Assembly: GCA_016932895.1 (NCBI GenBank)
Contig: JAFGCA010000381.1
Coordinates: 1-15,660, forward strand
DNA from: Sedimentisphaerales bacterium
Lineage (GTDB): Bacteria; Planctomycetota; Phycisphaerae; Sedimentisphaerales; SG8-4
DNA: 15,660 bases
Direction of reading: 5' to 3'
In this document: piece by piece, positions 1-7,256 of the stretch
Layout: each line of letters opens with the position of its first letter
How positions within the stretch are numbered: the first letter of the stretch is position 1
Program-made: the position numbers and the translations under genes
The notes under the pieces: generated by a model
What the model was told of the DNA's origin: nothing
Database searches by the model: none
Seen by the model: the letters and a program-made list of their open reading frames with translations, nothing else

Positions 1-1326
1 CTCATAATAAGTTCCCGGGCGGACGATGATCGAGACGCCGTCCGAAGCCGTCGCAATCGCCTCCTGGATGCTGTCGAACGGATGCTCTGGCGTTCCATTC
101 TCCTGCGGGTCGCTGATGTCCATATTTCCCGGTCCGGGGTCCGCGAAAGCATCGTCATCAACGTAGATCATGACCTGGGCCGTCGCAAAGTGTGCGCGAA
201 TCTGATGATCGCGGGTCATTGTGATCACCATGGGGTTTTGTGAGGTAGCATGCGTGCCGGACCAGTGGCTGAATGCAAAATGCGGGTCCGCTCTGGCCTC
301 CAGCAGCACCGTCGCGCCGGAATCGTATGTGAACGTTCCTTCGCCCGGGGCAATCACCGAGCCTCCTGCGGTCGATGAGACGGATAAACGGCGAACGGAA
401 GAACCACCGTCGTGGTCCAACTGCAGGTCTGGGTTGTTGGCGGTGATCAGTGGAAGATAGACATCGAAAGCTTCCTGATTCAGGGGGTTGTCTCGAAGAT
501 CCAGACGATCCAGGGACGTGAGTCCCGACAGGGCAGAAATGTCATGGATCTGATTCTCGCTGAGAATCAGGAAACTCAGACTGCTCAGTCCGGCCAACGG
601 CGAAATATCGCTGACCTGATTTTGGCTCAGGTGAAGCGTTCGCAATGTGCCCAACCCCGCCAGCGGCGAGATATCGCTGATGTGATTTCCGTGCAGGTCC
701 AGAATCCGAATGCCGTTCAGGCCGGCCAGCGGGGAGATATCGCTGATCTGATTGTCGCGCAGCATCACCGTAGGCAAATCGTCCAGGCCGGACAAAGGTG
801 ACAGATTACTGATCTGGTTACCGTCGAGATTGAGGTAGAGCAGTTTGGTCAATCCGGCCAGCGGTGAGATATCGCTAATCTGGTTGAAGCTGGCAAACAG
901 GAACTTCAGGTCGGTTAAACCTGCTACCGGGGAGAGATCGGTAATATTGTTGCCGCGAATGGCCAGTTCCGACAGATATCTCAGCCCCGACACCACCGAG
1001 ATGTCGCTGACGTTGTTGTCGTGAAAATCCAGGACGGTGAGATTGGACAGTGTCGCCACGACCGAGATGTCGCTGATCTCGTTGTTGTTGATACGAAGTA
1101 CCTGCAGGTTGGCGGCGTAGCCGAGGCCGGTCAGATCGCTGATTCCCTCCCACCTCGCGTTGAGTGTCGTCAGGCCCAGCATATCGGTGGGCGTGGGGTC
1201 CGAGATCCACAACTCGTTTTCCACCGCGGCTTTCAGCCTGGGGTCGGCAAACTGTACGGGCTCCTCGGCCCGTGCCATACCGGATAGGAGTACTGACAGC
1301 GTTAGGGCAAGTAGCACTCTTGTCAT
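1..1326 (-). CDS. Secreted LRR / InlB-like repeat / beta-helix protein, C-terminus cut by window edge
   Basis: The frame is open from ATG (1326-1324) to base 1, 442 codons with no stop, so the C-terminus lies outside the window. An AAAGGA ribosome site precedes the ATG. Residues 1-20 are a Sec signal peptide ending ARA|E. Residues 21-62 form an N-terminal cap (FADPxLKAAVE, then DPTPTDMLGL). About ten 22-residue leucine-rich repeats of the internalin/SDS22 type (xxLxxLxLxxNxISDISPL) span residues 65-290. Residues 314-383 (SVSSTAGGSV, then FAFSHWSGTH, then HQIRAHF) fit a divergent InlB B-repeat. From about 390 the sequence (IYVDDDAFADPGPG, HPFDSIQEAI, IIVRPGTY) is the entry to a right-handed beta-helix. 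The protein is a paralogue of its upstream neighbour, 32 nt away, and is probably cotranscribed with it. The likely role is binding or surface interaction outside the cytoplasm; no catalytic residue can be assigned. Confidence 0.88.
   Translation of the reverse strand, partial: MTRVLLALTLSVLLSGMARAEEPVQFADPRLKAAVENELWISDPTPTDMLGLTTLNARWEGISDLTGLGYAANLQVLRINNNEISDISVVATLSNLTVLDFHDNNVSDISVVSGLRYLSELAIRGNNITDLSPVAGLTDLKFLFASFNQISDISPLAGLTKLLYLNLDGNQISNLSPLSGLDDLPTVMLRDNQISDISPLAGLNGIRILDLHGNHISDISPLAGLGTLRTLHLSQNQVSDISPLAGLSSLSFLILSENQIHDISALSGLTSLDRLDLRDNPLNQEAFDVYLPLITANNPDLQLDHDGGSSVRRLSVSSTAGGSVIAPGEGTFTYDSGATVLLEARADPHFAFSHWSGTHATSQNPMVITMTRDHQIRAHFATAQVMIYVDDDAFADPGPGNMDISDPQENGTPEHPFDSIQEAIATASDGVSIIVRPGTYYE
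457..1134 (-). repeat. LRR-coding tandem repeats, about 10 units of 66 bp
   Basis: The DNA is a degenerate 66-bp tandem repeat encoding 22-residue LRRs. The recurring core gatatcgctgatctg and close variants (plus-strand reading) mark each unit. The repeat makes the opposite strand look open in places, but that is a shadow of the periodicity. Confidence 0.85.
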
Positions 1327-1358
1327 GTTTTTTTCCTTTGCCAACTGTTGCCGTGATC

Positions 1359-3278
1359 TCAGAAGTGAAAGTGGGACTTGCCGGTTCCGGCGGTCCCCCC
1401 GAAGGCTCCCATATTAACGATATTCCCGTTGGGCAATGGCTCCTCGCCGACCGGGCTTGTCGGATCGCCCGCGTCGATACATGGACTGGTTACCTCGTCG
1501 CACATCCAGACCTGGGCTTCGCTGTCCCACCGGCCGGCCTCTGATTGCAGATGATAGTCTCCGTCGATCCAGGTTGCATGCGGGTCATCCGGCCCAAGCA
1601 GTACGTCAGAATCTACGGCGTCGGTCCAATCGCCTCGTCGGACAAAGAGCGGATCAGCATCGATGTTACCCTCGCCGGGCCATCCACCCGCCAGATCCGT
1701 GTAGGTGATTAGAAGTTCGCTGTCGCTATCTGCCAGGACCTCGTTGGGTGTATTGCCCCATAGTATGGAGTTGATCATTGTGATCTGACTGTTATCCAGG
1801 CGCAGCCCGGCGCCGTTTTTGCCGCCGTTGTTGTCGACGATGGTACAGTTGACAAACGAGGCCTGACTGTCGACGCACAGAATCGCCGCGGTGTTGGAGA
1901 AGGCGGCGCGGTTGCCCACGATCAGGCAGTTGGCGATGATCGGACTAGCGCCCCGGCAGTGTATGGCGCCGGCCGAATTCGCTTGGCCCCGGGTGATGAC
2001 AAATCCCGCCAATACGCAGTTGGAATCTTCCCCCGCAACAAAACTGATGACCGGACCTGCGCCGGCCCCATCGATGACAGGCAGTGAAGAACTGTTGGGG
2101 GCATTCGGGTCGAAACCCAGCAGTCGAATGCGCTTGCCCAAAAGGTCAATGGCCTTGCGGTAGGTCCCGGGGCGGACGATGATTGAGGCGTCATCGGCCG
2201 CGACCTCGATCGCTTCCTGGATGCTGTCAAACGGATGCTCCAACGTTCCGTCCTCGTGCAGATCGCTGATTGCTGCATCCTGTGGCCCCGGGTCATCGAC
2301 GGCGTCGTCATCTACGTGGATTGCGTCCAGGGTGCTCAAGAAATTCGCCCTCATGCGCTGGTCCTGATTCATGACGACGTACGTGGGGTTTGCCGTGGTG
2401 CAGTAGCTGCCAGACCAGTTCGCGAAGACAAAGCAGGGATCCGCTACCGCTCTCATCGGGATGGATTCACCGTCTTCGCAAATGAAGTTCCCTTCGCCCG
2501 GGTTCGTAACCGATCCTCCTGTACTGGACGATACCGACAGGCAATGGACGAGGCACGGGTCATACTCGAAGGAGATGCCCGGGTTGTTCAGCGCAAGTTG
2601 GGGGATGTGGACATCGTAGGCTTCCTGACTCAAGGGGTTCTTGCGGAGGTCGAGGTGCTCAAGCAATGTCAGTCCCAGCAGGGCGGAGATATCACGAATC
2701 TCATTGCATTCGAGATTCAGTGTCTGCAGACCGGTCAGCCCGGACAGCGGCGAGATATCGCAGATCTGGTTGCGCTGTATGTCCAGATTCCGCAGGCCGG
2801 TCAGTCCGGCAAGAGGTGAGATGTCGCTGATTTGATTCCTGTGAAGAACCAGCGTGTGCAGATTGCTTAGGCCGGAAAGAGGCGCGATGTCGCTGATCTG
2901 ATTGCCGTGGATATCCAGGTATTCCAAACGACTCAGTCCGGACAGAGGTGAGATATCGCTGATCTGATTTATGCTAAGATGGAGCGTGCGTAGATTGCTC
3001 AGCCCGGAGAGCGGCGAAATATCGCCGAACACGTTCAGTCGGAGCCACAGCGTCTCCAGGTTCAGGGCGTACTCAACGCCAGTGAGGTCCCTGATTCCGC
3101 GATTGATACATATGAGTTCCGTTAAGGCCAGCATGTCCGTCGGTGTTGGGTCCGCGATCCACAATCTGGCTTCAACCACGGCCTGGAAATTGGGATCGGC
3201 GAAGTAGACCGGATCTTCGGCTCGCGCAGGATGTGGGAGAAGTGGCAACAATACCAGCGCAGACAACACCCTCTTCAT
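1359..3278 (-). CDS. Secreted LRR / InlB-like repeat / right-handed beta-helix protein, complete
   Basis: The protein has 639 residues. The ATG at 3278 is preferred over an in-frame ATG 15 codons upstream because GGAGGAGG sits directly before it and a signal peptide starts there (MKRVLSALVLLPLLPHPARA, cleavage before E21). Residues 21-62 are an N-terminal cap. Residues 69-228 hold about seven 22-residue LRRs (SGLSNLRTLHLSINQISDISPL-like), and 245-315 a divergent InlB B-repeat (TGGSVTNPGEGNF, FANWSGSY, MRANF). Residues 318-560 are a right-handed beta-helix with a VDDDA/HPFDSIQEAI/VRPGTY entry and NCxIVxN turns. The C-terminus (SPCIDAGDP, VNMGAFGGT) is of a type common in Phycisphaerae beta-helix proteins. 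No sorting signal, transmembrane anchor or dockerin is visible. Export is well supported. Function is unknown: a polysaccharide-active or adhesive role is inference from the folds only. Confidence 0.92.
   Translation of the reverse strand: MKRVLSALVLLPLLPHPARAEDPVYFADPNFQAVVEARLWIADPTPTDMLALTELICINRGIRDLTGVEYALNLETLWLRLNVFGDISPLSGLSNLRTLHLSINQISDISPLSGLSRLEYLDIHGNQISDIAPLSGLSNLHTLVLHRNQISDISPLAGLTGLRNLDIQRNQICDISPLSGLTGLQTLNLECNEIRDISALLGLTLLEHLDLRKNPLSQEAYDVHIPQLALNNPGISFEYDPCLVHCLSVSSSTGGSVTNPGEGNFICEDGESIPMRAVADPCFVFANWSGSYCTTANPTYVVMNQDQRMRANFLSTLDAIHVDDDAVDDPGPQDAAISDLHEDGTLEHPFDSIQEAIEVAADDASIIVRPGTYRKAIDLLGKRIRLLGFDPNAPNSSSLPVIDGAGAGPVISFVAGEDSNCVLAGFVITRGQANSAGAIHCRGASPIIANCLIVGNRAAFSNTAAILCVDSQASFVNCTIVDNNGGKNGAGLRLDNSQITMINSILWGNTPNEVLADSDSELLITYTDLAGGWPGEGNIDADPLFVRRGDWTDAVDSDVLLGPDDPHATWIDGDYHLQSEAGRWDSEAQVWMCDEVTSPCIDAGDPTSPVGEEPLPNGNIVNMGAFGGTAGTGKSHFHF
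2595..3074 (-). repeat. LRR-coding tandem repeats, about 7 units of 66 bp
   Basis: This is the same 66-bp periodic structure as in the downstream paralogue, with about three units fewer. The core again reads gat(a/g)tcgctgatctg on the plus strand. The two blocks are homologous and could recombine with each other. Confidence 0.85.
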
Positions 3279-3351
3279 ATCCTCCTCCATAGTGAGCCCC
3301 CCTGAAGCGCCGAGCAGGCTCATCCTATGTCCAATTCTCTCCGAAACCCTA

Positions 3352-3379
3352 ATTATAGCACATCGAAGCGTGAATTCAA
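3352..3379 (-). promoter_or_regulatory. Sigma70-like promoter of the LRR protein genes
   Basis: Read on the minus strand, TTGAAT (3379-3374) is followed after 16 bp by a perfect TATAAT (3357-3352). Transcription would start near 3345, leaving a leader of about 66 nt before the ATG at 3278. This is the best match to a -35/-10 pair in the window. Confidence 0.6.
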
Positions 3380-3397
3380 ACGAAATTGTAGGGCTGT

Positions 3398-3515
3398 GTC
3401 GCGTTTGGACGGGCGTGGCCCGCCGGAGGCTGCGTTTTGTGTTTGACCCCCGTGATGGGTGTTGAGGGTGGGCCCGGCGGCGGCTGTTGGCCCAAAAAAT
3501 TGCACGAAACGCGAC
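3398..3515. other. Nested inverted-repeat element, possible structured RNA, terminator or MITE-like repeat
   Basis: A perfect 9-bp inverted repeat bounds a 118-bp block: GTCGCGTTT (3398-3406) and AAACGCGAC (3507-3515). Inside it are a 7-bp inverted repeat, CCGCCGG (3420-3426) with CCGGCGG (3474-3480), an inner ACCC/GGGT pair (3446-3449 with 3457-3460), and a small competing hairpin CGGGC-GTG-GCCCG (3410-3422). The block is GC-rich while its flanks are AT-rich, and on the plus strand a run of six T (3516-3521) follows at once. No open frame of note lies inside. It could be a dispersed repeat, a terminator for something read rightward, or a small RNA; the sequence alone does not decide. Confidence 0.45.
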
Positions 3516-3524
3516 TTTTTTCTA

Positions 3525-3550
3525 TTGACTAATTGAAATATATATTTTAA
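3525..3550 (+). promoter_or_regulatory. AT-rich palindrome next to tetR, candidate operator/promoter region
   Basis: TTGAAATATATATTTTAA (3533-3550) is an 18-bp palindrome with one mismatched pair; its 12-bp core (3536-3547) is perfect. A TTGACT (3525-3530) just before it could serve as a -35 box, but no good -10 stands at 16-18 bp. It lies about 50 bp before the TetR-family start, the usual place for autoregulation. The rest of 3279-3600 holds the minus-strand promoter and the nested repeat listed separately. Confidence 0.35.
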
Positions 3551-3600
3551 GTATGTATTTTAGTGGTGCTGGTTCGCTTTTGAATTGTGGAATTAGATCA

Positions 3601-4257
3601 ATGACCAAACGAAAAGACGGCCTCCGAACGAAGGACAGAATCCTCACGATTGCCTGCGAGGTGTTTGCGGAAATAGGCTATCATGACGCTACGGTGGAGG
3701 AAATTTGCCGGCGTGCCGAGACGAACATTGCGGCAGTCAACTATCATTTTGGCTCAAAAGACCAACTCTACGCCCAGGTGTGGAGGCGGGCGTTCGACTT
3801 GGCCAACGAGGCGTATCCGCCGGAAGGCGGGCTCGGGCCGGATGCCCCGCCTGAGGAGCGTCTGAGAGGTACGATCTATTCGTTCGTCGTCAAGACCGTG
3901 GACCCCGGTCGAATCGGTCACGCGGGCAAGATCCTCCTGCGCGAGATGATTGCTCCCACAGAGGTGATCGACCAGGTCAAACACGATGCTGTAGAGCCCA
4001 TGCGAGAGAGGATGGACCGCTTGATGACCGAGTTGCTCGGGACCGGGGCCAGCAGGGAACAGATTCTCTTGTCTGCGATGAGCGTGATACATCAGTGCGT
4101 CGCCATCGGCATTAGCTTGTTCACCGGGAAGATACCGCCTCCTATGAAGCTGGACATGCCGGTCGATGAACTTGTGGAGACACTGACCGATCATATCACT
4201 CGTTTTTCCCTTGCGGGCATTCAGGCCGTACGGGAGCAAATCGAGGCTGCCCAGTAG
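3601..4257 (+). CDS. TetR-family regulator, CecR (YbiH)-like
   Basis: The protein has 218 residues. The ATG at 3601 is chosen because a TetR domain normally begins within about ten residues of the start, and a GGA lies 9 nt before it; an in-frame ATG at 3553 has no ribosome site and would fall right behind the AT-rich palindrome. Residues 9-55 are the TetR DNA-binding domain, with the HTH at 30-50 (ATVEEICRRAETN, then AVNYHF). The C-terminal part, with LLREMIAPTEVIDQV followed by a helical ligand domain, resembles the CecR/YbiH C-terminal domain, whose Escherichia coli member controls export genes. The gene leads a run of efflux genes and ends 4 nt before the MATE gene. It is probably a ligand-released repressor of that unit and of itself; the ligand is unknown. 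Confidence 0.88.
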   Translation: MTKRKDGLRTKDRILTIACEVFAEIGYHDATVEEICRRAETNIAAVNYHFGSKDQLYAQVWRRAFDLANEAYPPEGGLGPDAPPEERLRGTIYSFVVKTVDPGRIGHAGKILLREMIAPTEVIDQVKHDAVEPMRERMDRLMTELLGTGASREQILLSAMSVIHQCVAIGISLFTGKIPPPMKLDMPVDELVETLTDHITRFSLAGIQAVREQIEAAQ

Positions 4258-4261
4258 AGCC

Positions 4262-5686
4262 ATGTGCAAAACGATTGAGACAAGCCAGAAAAGGGCCAGC
4301 CAAAGCGGCGGGGTGGTGGCGCCGGCGCAATTGACCACGGGATCGATAGAATGGTCCCTGGTCAGAATGGCGGGCGCCATGATGATTGGCTTCGTGGCCG
4401 GTGCGGCCTTCAACGTCACGGACACGTATTTCGTGAGCCGCCTGGGCACCGAGACGCTGGCGGCCATGGCTTTCACGTTCCCGGTGGTGATGGTGGTCTT
4501 CGGCGTTACCATGGGAGTCGGGGTCGGAGTGACGGCGGTGATCTCGCGGGCCATCGGTACCGGCCAAACGCAGCGGGTCCAGACTCTGACATGGGATGCT
4601 CTGTTGCTGGGAGTTGTTTGCGTCGGGGTCTTTGTGGCTGTCGGGCTGGGGACGATGCGTCCCTTGTTCACGCGCATGGGAGCCGATGAAGCCACGCTTC
4701 CGCTGGTGATCCGATACATGCGTATCTGGTACCTGGGCATGCTGTTTCTCATCGTTCCCATCATTGGCAACTGCGCCATTCGGGCCACCGGGGACATGTT
4801 TTCGCCGAGTCTCATTATGATTGCAGATCTGGGCCTCAATATTGTGCTGGATCCGCTGTTGATTTTCGGCATCGGGCCGTTTCCGGCGCTGGGCATTGAG
4901 GGAGCCGCGATTGCAACGGTGGTTTCGCGTGCGGTTGCCTTGATGGCTTCGCTGACCGTTTTGCGCTGGAAAGGTTTGCTGCGTTTGAGGCGACCGAATG
5001 TGGGGCACGTGCTGACGTCCTGGAAAGAAGTCGCGTACATCGGACTGCCGGCGGGCATGGCGCATCTGGCGATGCCATTGGCCATGGCGGTGGTGGTTCG
5101 CGTCGCCAGTACGTTCGGGACGCCGGCCGTAGCGGCGATCAGTGCTGCGATGCGTATCGAACATGGGGTCGTAATTCCCATTTTTGCCCTGGGGGCGGCG
5201 TTGATTCCCTTTGCCGGGCAGAACTTGGGGGCCGGTCGGATCGAGCGGATACAGGGAGCACACAAAGCCGCGAATCGGCTGTGCCTGCTTTGGGGGCTTG
5301 TGTGTATTGTGGGGTTCTGGTTCGTTCGTGAGCCGGTAGCCCGGATTTTTACACGGGATGTAGCTGTATACAGGTATTTGCTGCTGTACTTGACGATTGT
5401 GCCCTTTGTGTTCGGCGTTCGAGGTCTCAGTCACAGTGCAGCGTCCATCATGAATGGGGTGCACCAACCCTATCATGCGGCGGGCGCGACTTTCCTGCGG
5501 ACGCTGGCCTTGCAGGTTCCGTTGGTTGTTCTCGGCGGATGGTTGTTCGGGTTTGTGGGGCTTTTGTGCGCCTTGGTGTTGACGGAATTGCTGGCGGGCG
5601 GAATCTCCGTGGCATGGCTGCGAAATCTGTTGAGCCATTCCGTGCAACAGTTGTCTGTTGTGCCCGTGACGTCAAGGAACGGATGA
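4262..5686 (+). CDS. MATE-family multidrug efflux transporter
   Basis: The protein has 474 residues, within the usual size of NorM/DinF-type MATE transporters, which expel drugs in exchange for Na+ or H+. The ATG at 4262 is favoured; an upstream TTG (4211) would lie inside the regulator's coding region. After a polar N-terminus of about 30 residues, hydrophobic segments follow to the end, consistent with 12 membrane helices in two halves. The first helix pair carries the typical N51-x2-D54 ... VSRLG pattern, followed by LAAMAFTFPVVMVV. The second half has IEHGVVIPIFALGAAL and FAGQNLGAGR, a classic MATE signature. Translation is probably coupled to the TetR gene, whose stop is 4 nt upstream; the ribosome site itself is poor. 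Its substrate cannot be read from the sequence. Confidence 0.93.
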   Translation: MCKTIETSQKRASQSGGVVAPAQLTTGSIEWSLVRMAGAMMIGFVAGAAFNVTDTYFVSRLGTETLAAMAFTFPVVMVVFGVTMGVGVGVTAVISRAIGTGQTQRVQTLTWDALLLGVVCVGVFVAVGLGTMRPLFTRMGADEATLPLVIRYMRIWYLGMLFLIVPIIGNCAIRATGDMFSPSLIMIADLGLNIVLDPLLIFGIGPFPALGIEGAAIATVVSRAVALMASLTVLRWKGLLRLRRPNVGHVLTSWKEVAYIGLPAGMAHLAMPLAMAVVVRVASTFGTPAVAAISAAMRIEHGVVIPIFALGAALIPFAGQNLGAGRIERIQGAHKAANRLCLLWGLVCIVGFWFVREPVARIFTRDVAVYRYLLLYLTIVPFVFGVRGLSHSAASIMNGVHQPYHAAGATFLRTLALQVPLVVLGGWLFGFVGLLCALVLTELLAGGISVAWLRNLLSHSVQQLSVVPVTSRNG

Positions 5687-5796
5687 AAGTGACTTGACAG
5701 GCACGCGGGGGCAGGTTTTTTGGGTACCTATCGATGTTGAACTGGGCATATATCTGTAACCGAAGAGTCGAATCGAAGCACTTACGTGGTGTGAAT

Positions 5797-7248
5797 ATGC
5801 AAAAGATCACCTGGATCGTGTGGCAGTGTTCGTTAGCCGGTATCCTCCTGGGGCTGGCTGGCGGCTGTTCGCGCCGCGTGCGCGAACCGCAAGTGGTTGT
5901 CGAGATGCCTGACTCATTTTCCTCCACGGGCAGCGCGCCGCTCCCCGAGCAATGGTGGCGTGCCTTTGCAGACGAAGATCTCCATGCTCTGATCGAGCAG
6001 GCCCTTACGAACAGCTTCACTTTGCAGACGGCCTGGGATCGGTTGGCCCAGGTCCACGCGGTGGCGCGCCAGACAGACGCCACTCTGTGGCCGCAGGCGG
6101 ACCTGCAGGCCGGTGCCCGCCGCACCCGCCGAGAGGACGACAGGGGGACTTCCTACAGCAGTCTCTACTCCGTGGGTGTCGCGGCCGGCTATGAGGTGGA
6201 TTTGTGGTCCCGGCTGGGATCGGCGCAGAAGGCCGCGTGGCTGGATGTACAGGCCGGCCGAGATGCACTCGATGCCGCTGCTATCACTCTTTCGGCGTCG
6301 ATTGCCAACACCTGGTATCAGTTGGCCGCAGCCAAGGCCGTTCTTCGTATCTCCCGCAAGCAGATTGAGGCGAACGAGAAGGTCCTCGGTATTGTGACGG
6401 TGCAGTTTCGCAAGGGCCTGGCTTCCGCTGCCGATGTGCTGCGCCAGCGCCAACTGGTCACGTCGACCGAAGCGACCCTCATTTCGGCGCAGGAGACGGT
6501 GTCGGTGTTGCAGTATGCCCTTTCCGTGCTTATCGGCGAGACGCCCGAATCCCAGTGGGAAGAAAGCGTCATCGAGTTTCCAGAGTTGCCGGCGCTGCCG
6601 GATTTAGGAATTCCATCTGAGCTGCTCCAGCGTCGTCCGGATATTCGTCAAGCGCATCGCCGGGTCCAGGCGGCGGATCAGCGTCTGGCCGTCGCTATCG
6701 CTGATCAGTATCCTCGTCTCAGTATCTCAGCCAGTGCGGAGATGTCGTCGGTCTCCATGCGGGATTTGTTGGACGACTGGCTGGCCAATCTGGCGGCCAA
6801 CGCCGTCCAGCCTCTCTTCGACGCCGACCGGCGCAAGGCGGAAGTGCAGCGTCAGGAGGCTGTCGTGCGGGAGAGCATCCACACGTGGAGCCAAGCCATC
6901 CTGGAGGCGCTGCAAGAGGTCGAGACAGCGCTGACCCAGGAACGGCAGCAAAAGCAGTTGCTCGAGAACCTCGGCGCCCAGCTTCGCCTGGCGCGACAGA
7001 CGTACGAACGTAACGGGGAGAGTTTTCTCAAAGGCCAGGTCGATTACATTCGGGTGCTCGAATCGCTGCAGTCGCTGCAGCAGTTGGAACTCAACGTGGT
7101 GACGGCTCAGCGCACGCTCGTCGCACGCCGGATCGATCTCTATCGCTCGATTGCCGGTCCGTGCGATTTGCCCGCGCCGGCACTGGCCCAAATCGATAGC
7201 TTGATGCAGACAACGGAACATTCAGAGGACATGATTCAGGCAAATTAG
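5797..7248 (+). CDS. RND efflux outer-membrane factor lipoprotein (NodT/OprM type)
   Basis: The protein has 483 residues from ATG 5797. This start places a lipoprotein signal at the N-terminus (hydrophobic stretch, then LAGGC with the acylated cysteine at 24); the farther ATG at 5734 would add a polar extension before it. The mature part opens with the NodT-family pattern PLPEQWWRAFADEDLHALIEQAL. Two long helical outer-membrane-efflux repeats follow, about residues 65-255 and 280-465, with the telltale SELLQRRPDIRQAHRRVQAA and YPRLSISAS in the middle. The family trimerises into a channel through the outer membrane that docks on an adaptor and pump. It is followed after 8 nt by the adaptor gene. 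A gap of about 110 nt separates it from the MATE gene, so it may have its own promoter; a TTGACA at 5694-5699 lacks a matching -10. Confidence 0.92.
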   Translation: MQKITWIVWQCSLAGILLGLAGGCSRRVREPQVVVEMPDSFSSTGSAPLPEQWWRAFADEDLHALIEQALTNSFTLQTAWDRLAQVHAVARQTDATLWPQADLQAGARRTRREDDRGTSYSSLYSVGVAAGYEVDLWSRLGSAQKAAWLDVQAGRDALDAAAITLSASIANTWYQLAAAKAVLRISRKQIEANEKVLGIVTVQFRKGLASAADVLRQRQLVTSTEATLISAQETVSVLQYALSVLIGETPESQWEESVIEFPELPALPDLGIPSELLQRRPDIRQAHRRVQAADQRLAVAIADQYPRLSISASAEMSSVSMRDLLDDWLANLAANAVQPLFDADRRKAEVQRQEAVVRESIHTWSQAILEALQEVETALTQERQQKQLLENLGAQLRLARQTYERNGESFLKGQVDYIRVLESLQSLQQLELNVVTAQRTLVARRIDLYRSIAGPCDLPAPALAQIDSLMQTTEHSEDMIQAN

Positions 7249-7256
7249 GTGTCAGT

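Noticed and set aside
412..801. Plus-strand open frame with a regular repeat pattern (RDIADLI-like) opposite the LRR region
   Set aside because: The periodicity is the 66-bp LRR repeat read on the wrong strand; the minus-strand frame has a signal peptide and intact LRRs.
3553..3600. Start of the TetR gene at the upstream ATG 3553
   Set aside because: No ribosome site precedes it, it lies 2 bp from the AT palindrome, and it adds 16 residues before a domain that normally begins near the N-terminus.
3754..5647. Two long minus-strand open frames (503 and 483 codons) opposite the TetR and MATE genes
   Set aside because: They are rich in Arg, His, Gln and Pro with no domain, and lie opposite genes with clear family motifs; they are GC-driven shadows.
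5694..5730. TTGACA at 5694-5699 as the -35 box of a separate promoter for the outer-membrane factor
   Set aside because: No acceptable -10 box lies 15-19 bp downstream; the spacing region is a G/T run. A promoter in the 110-nt gap is possible but not shown.
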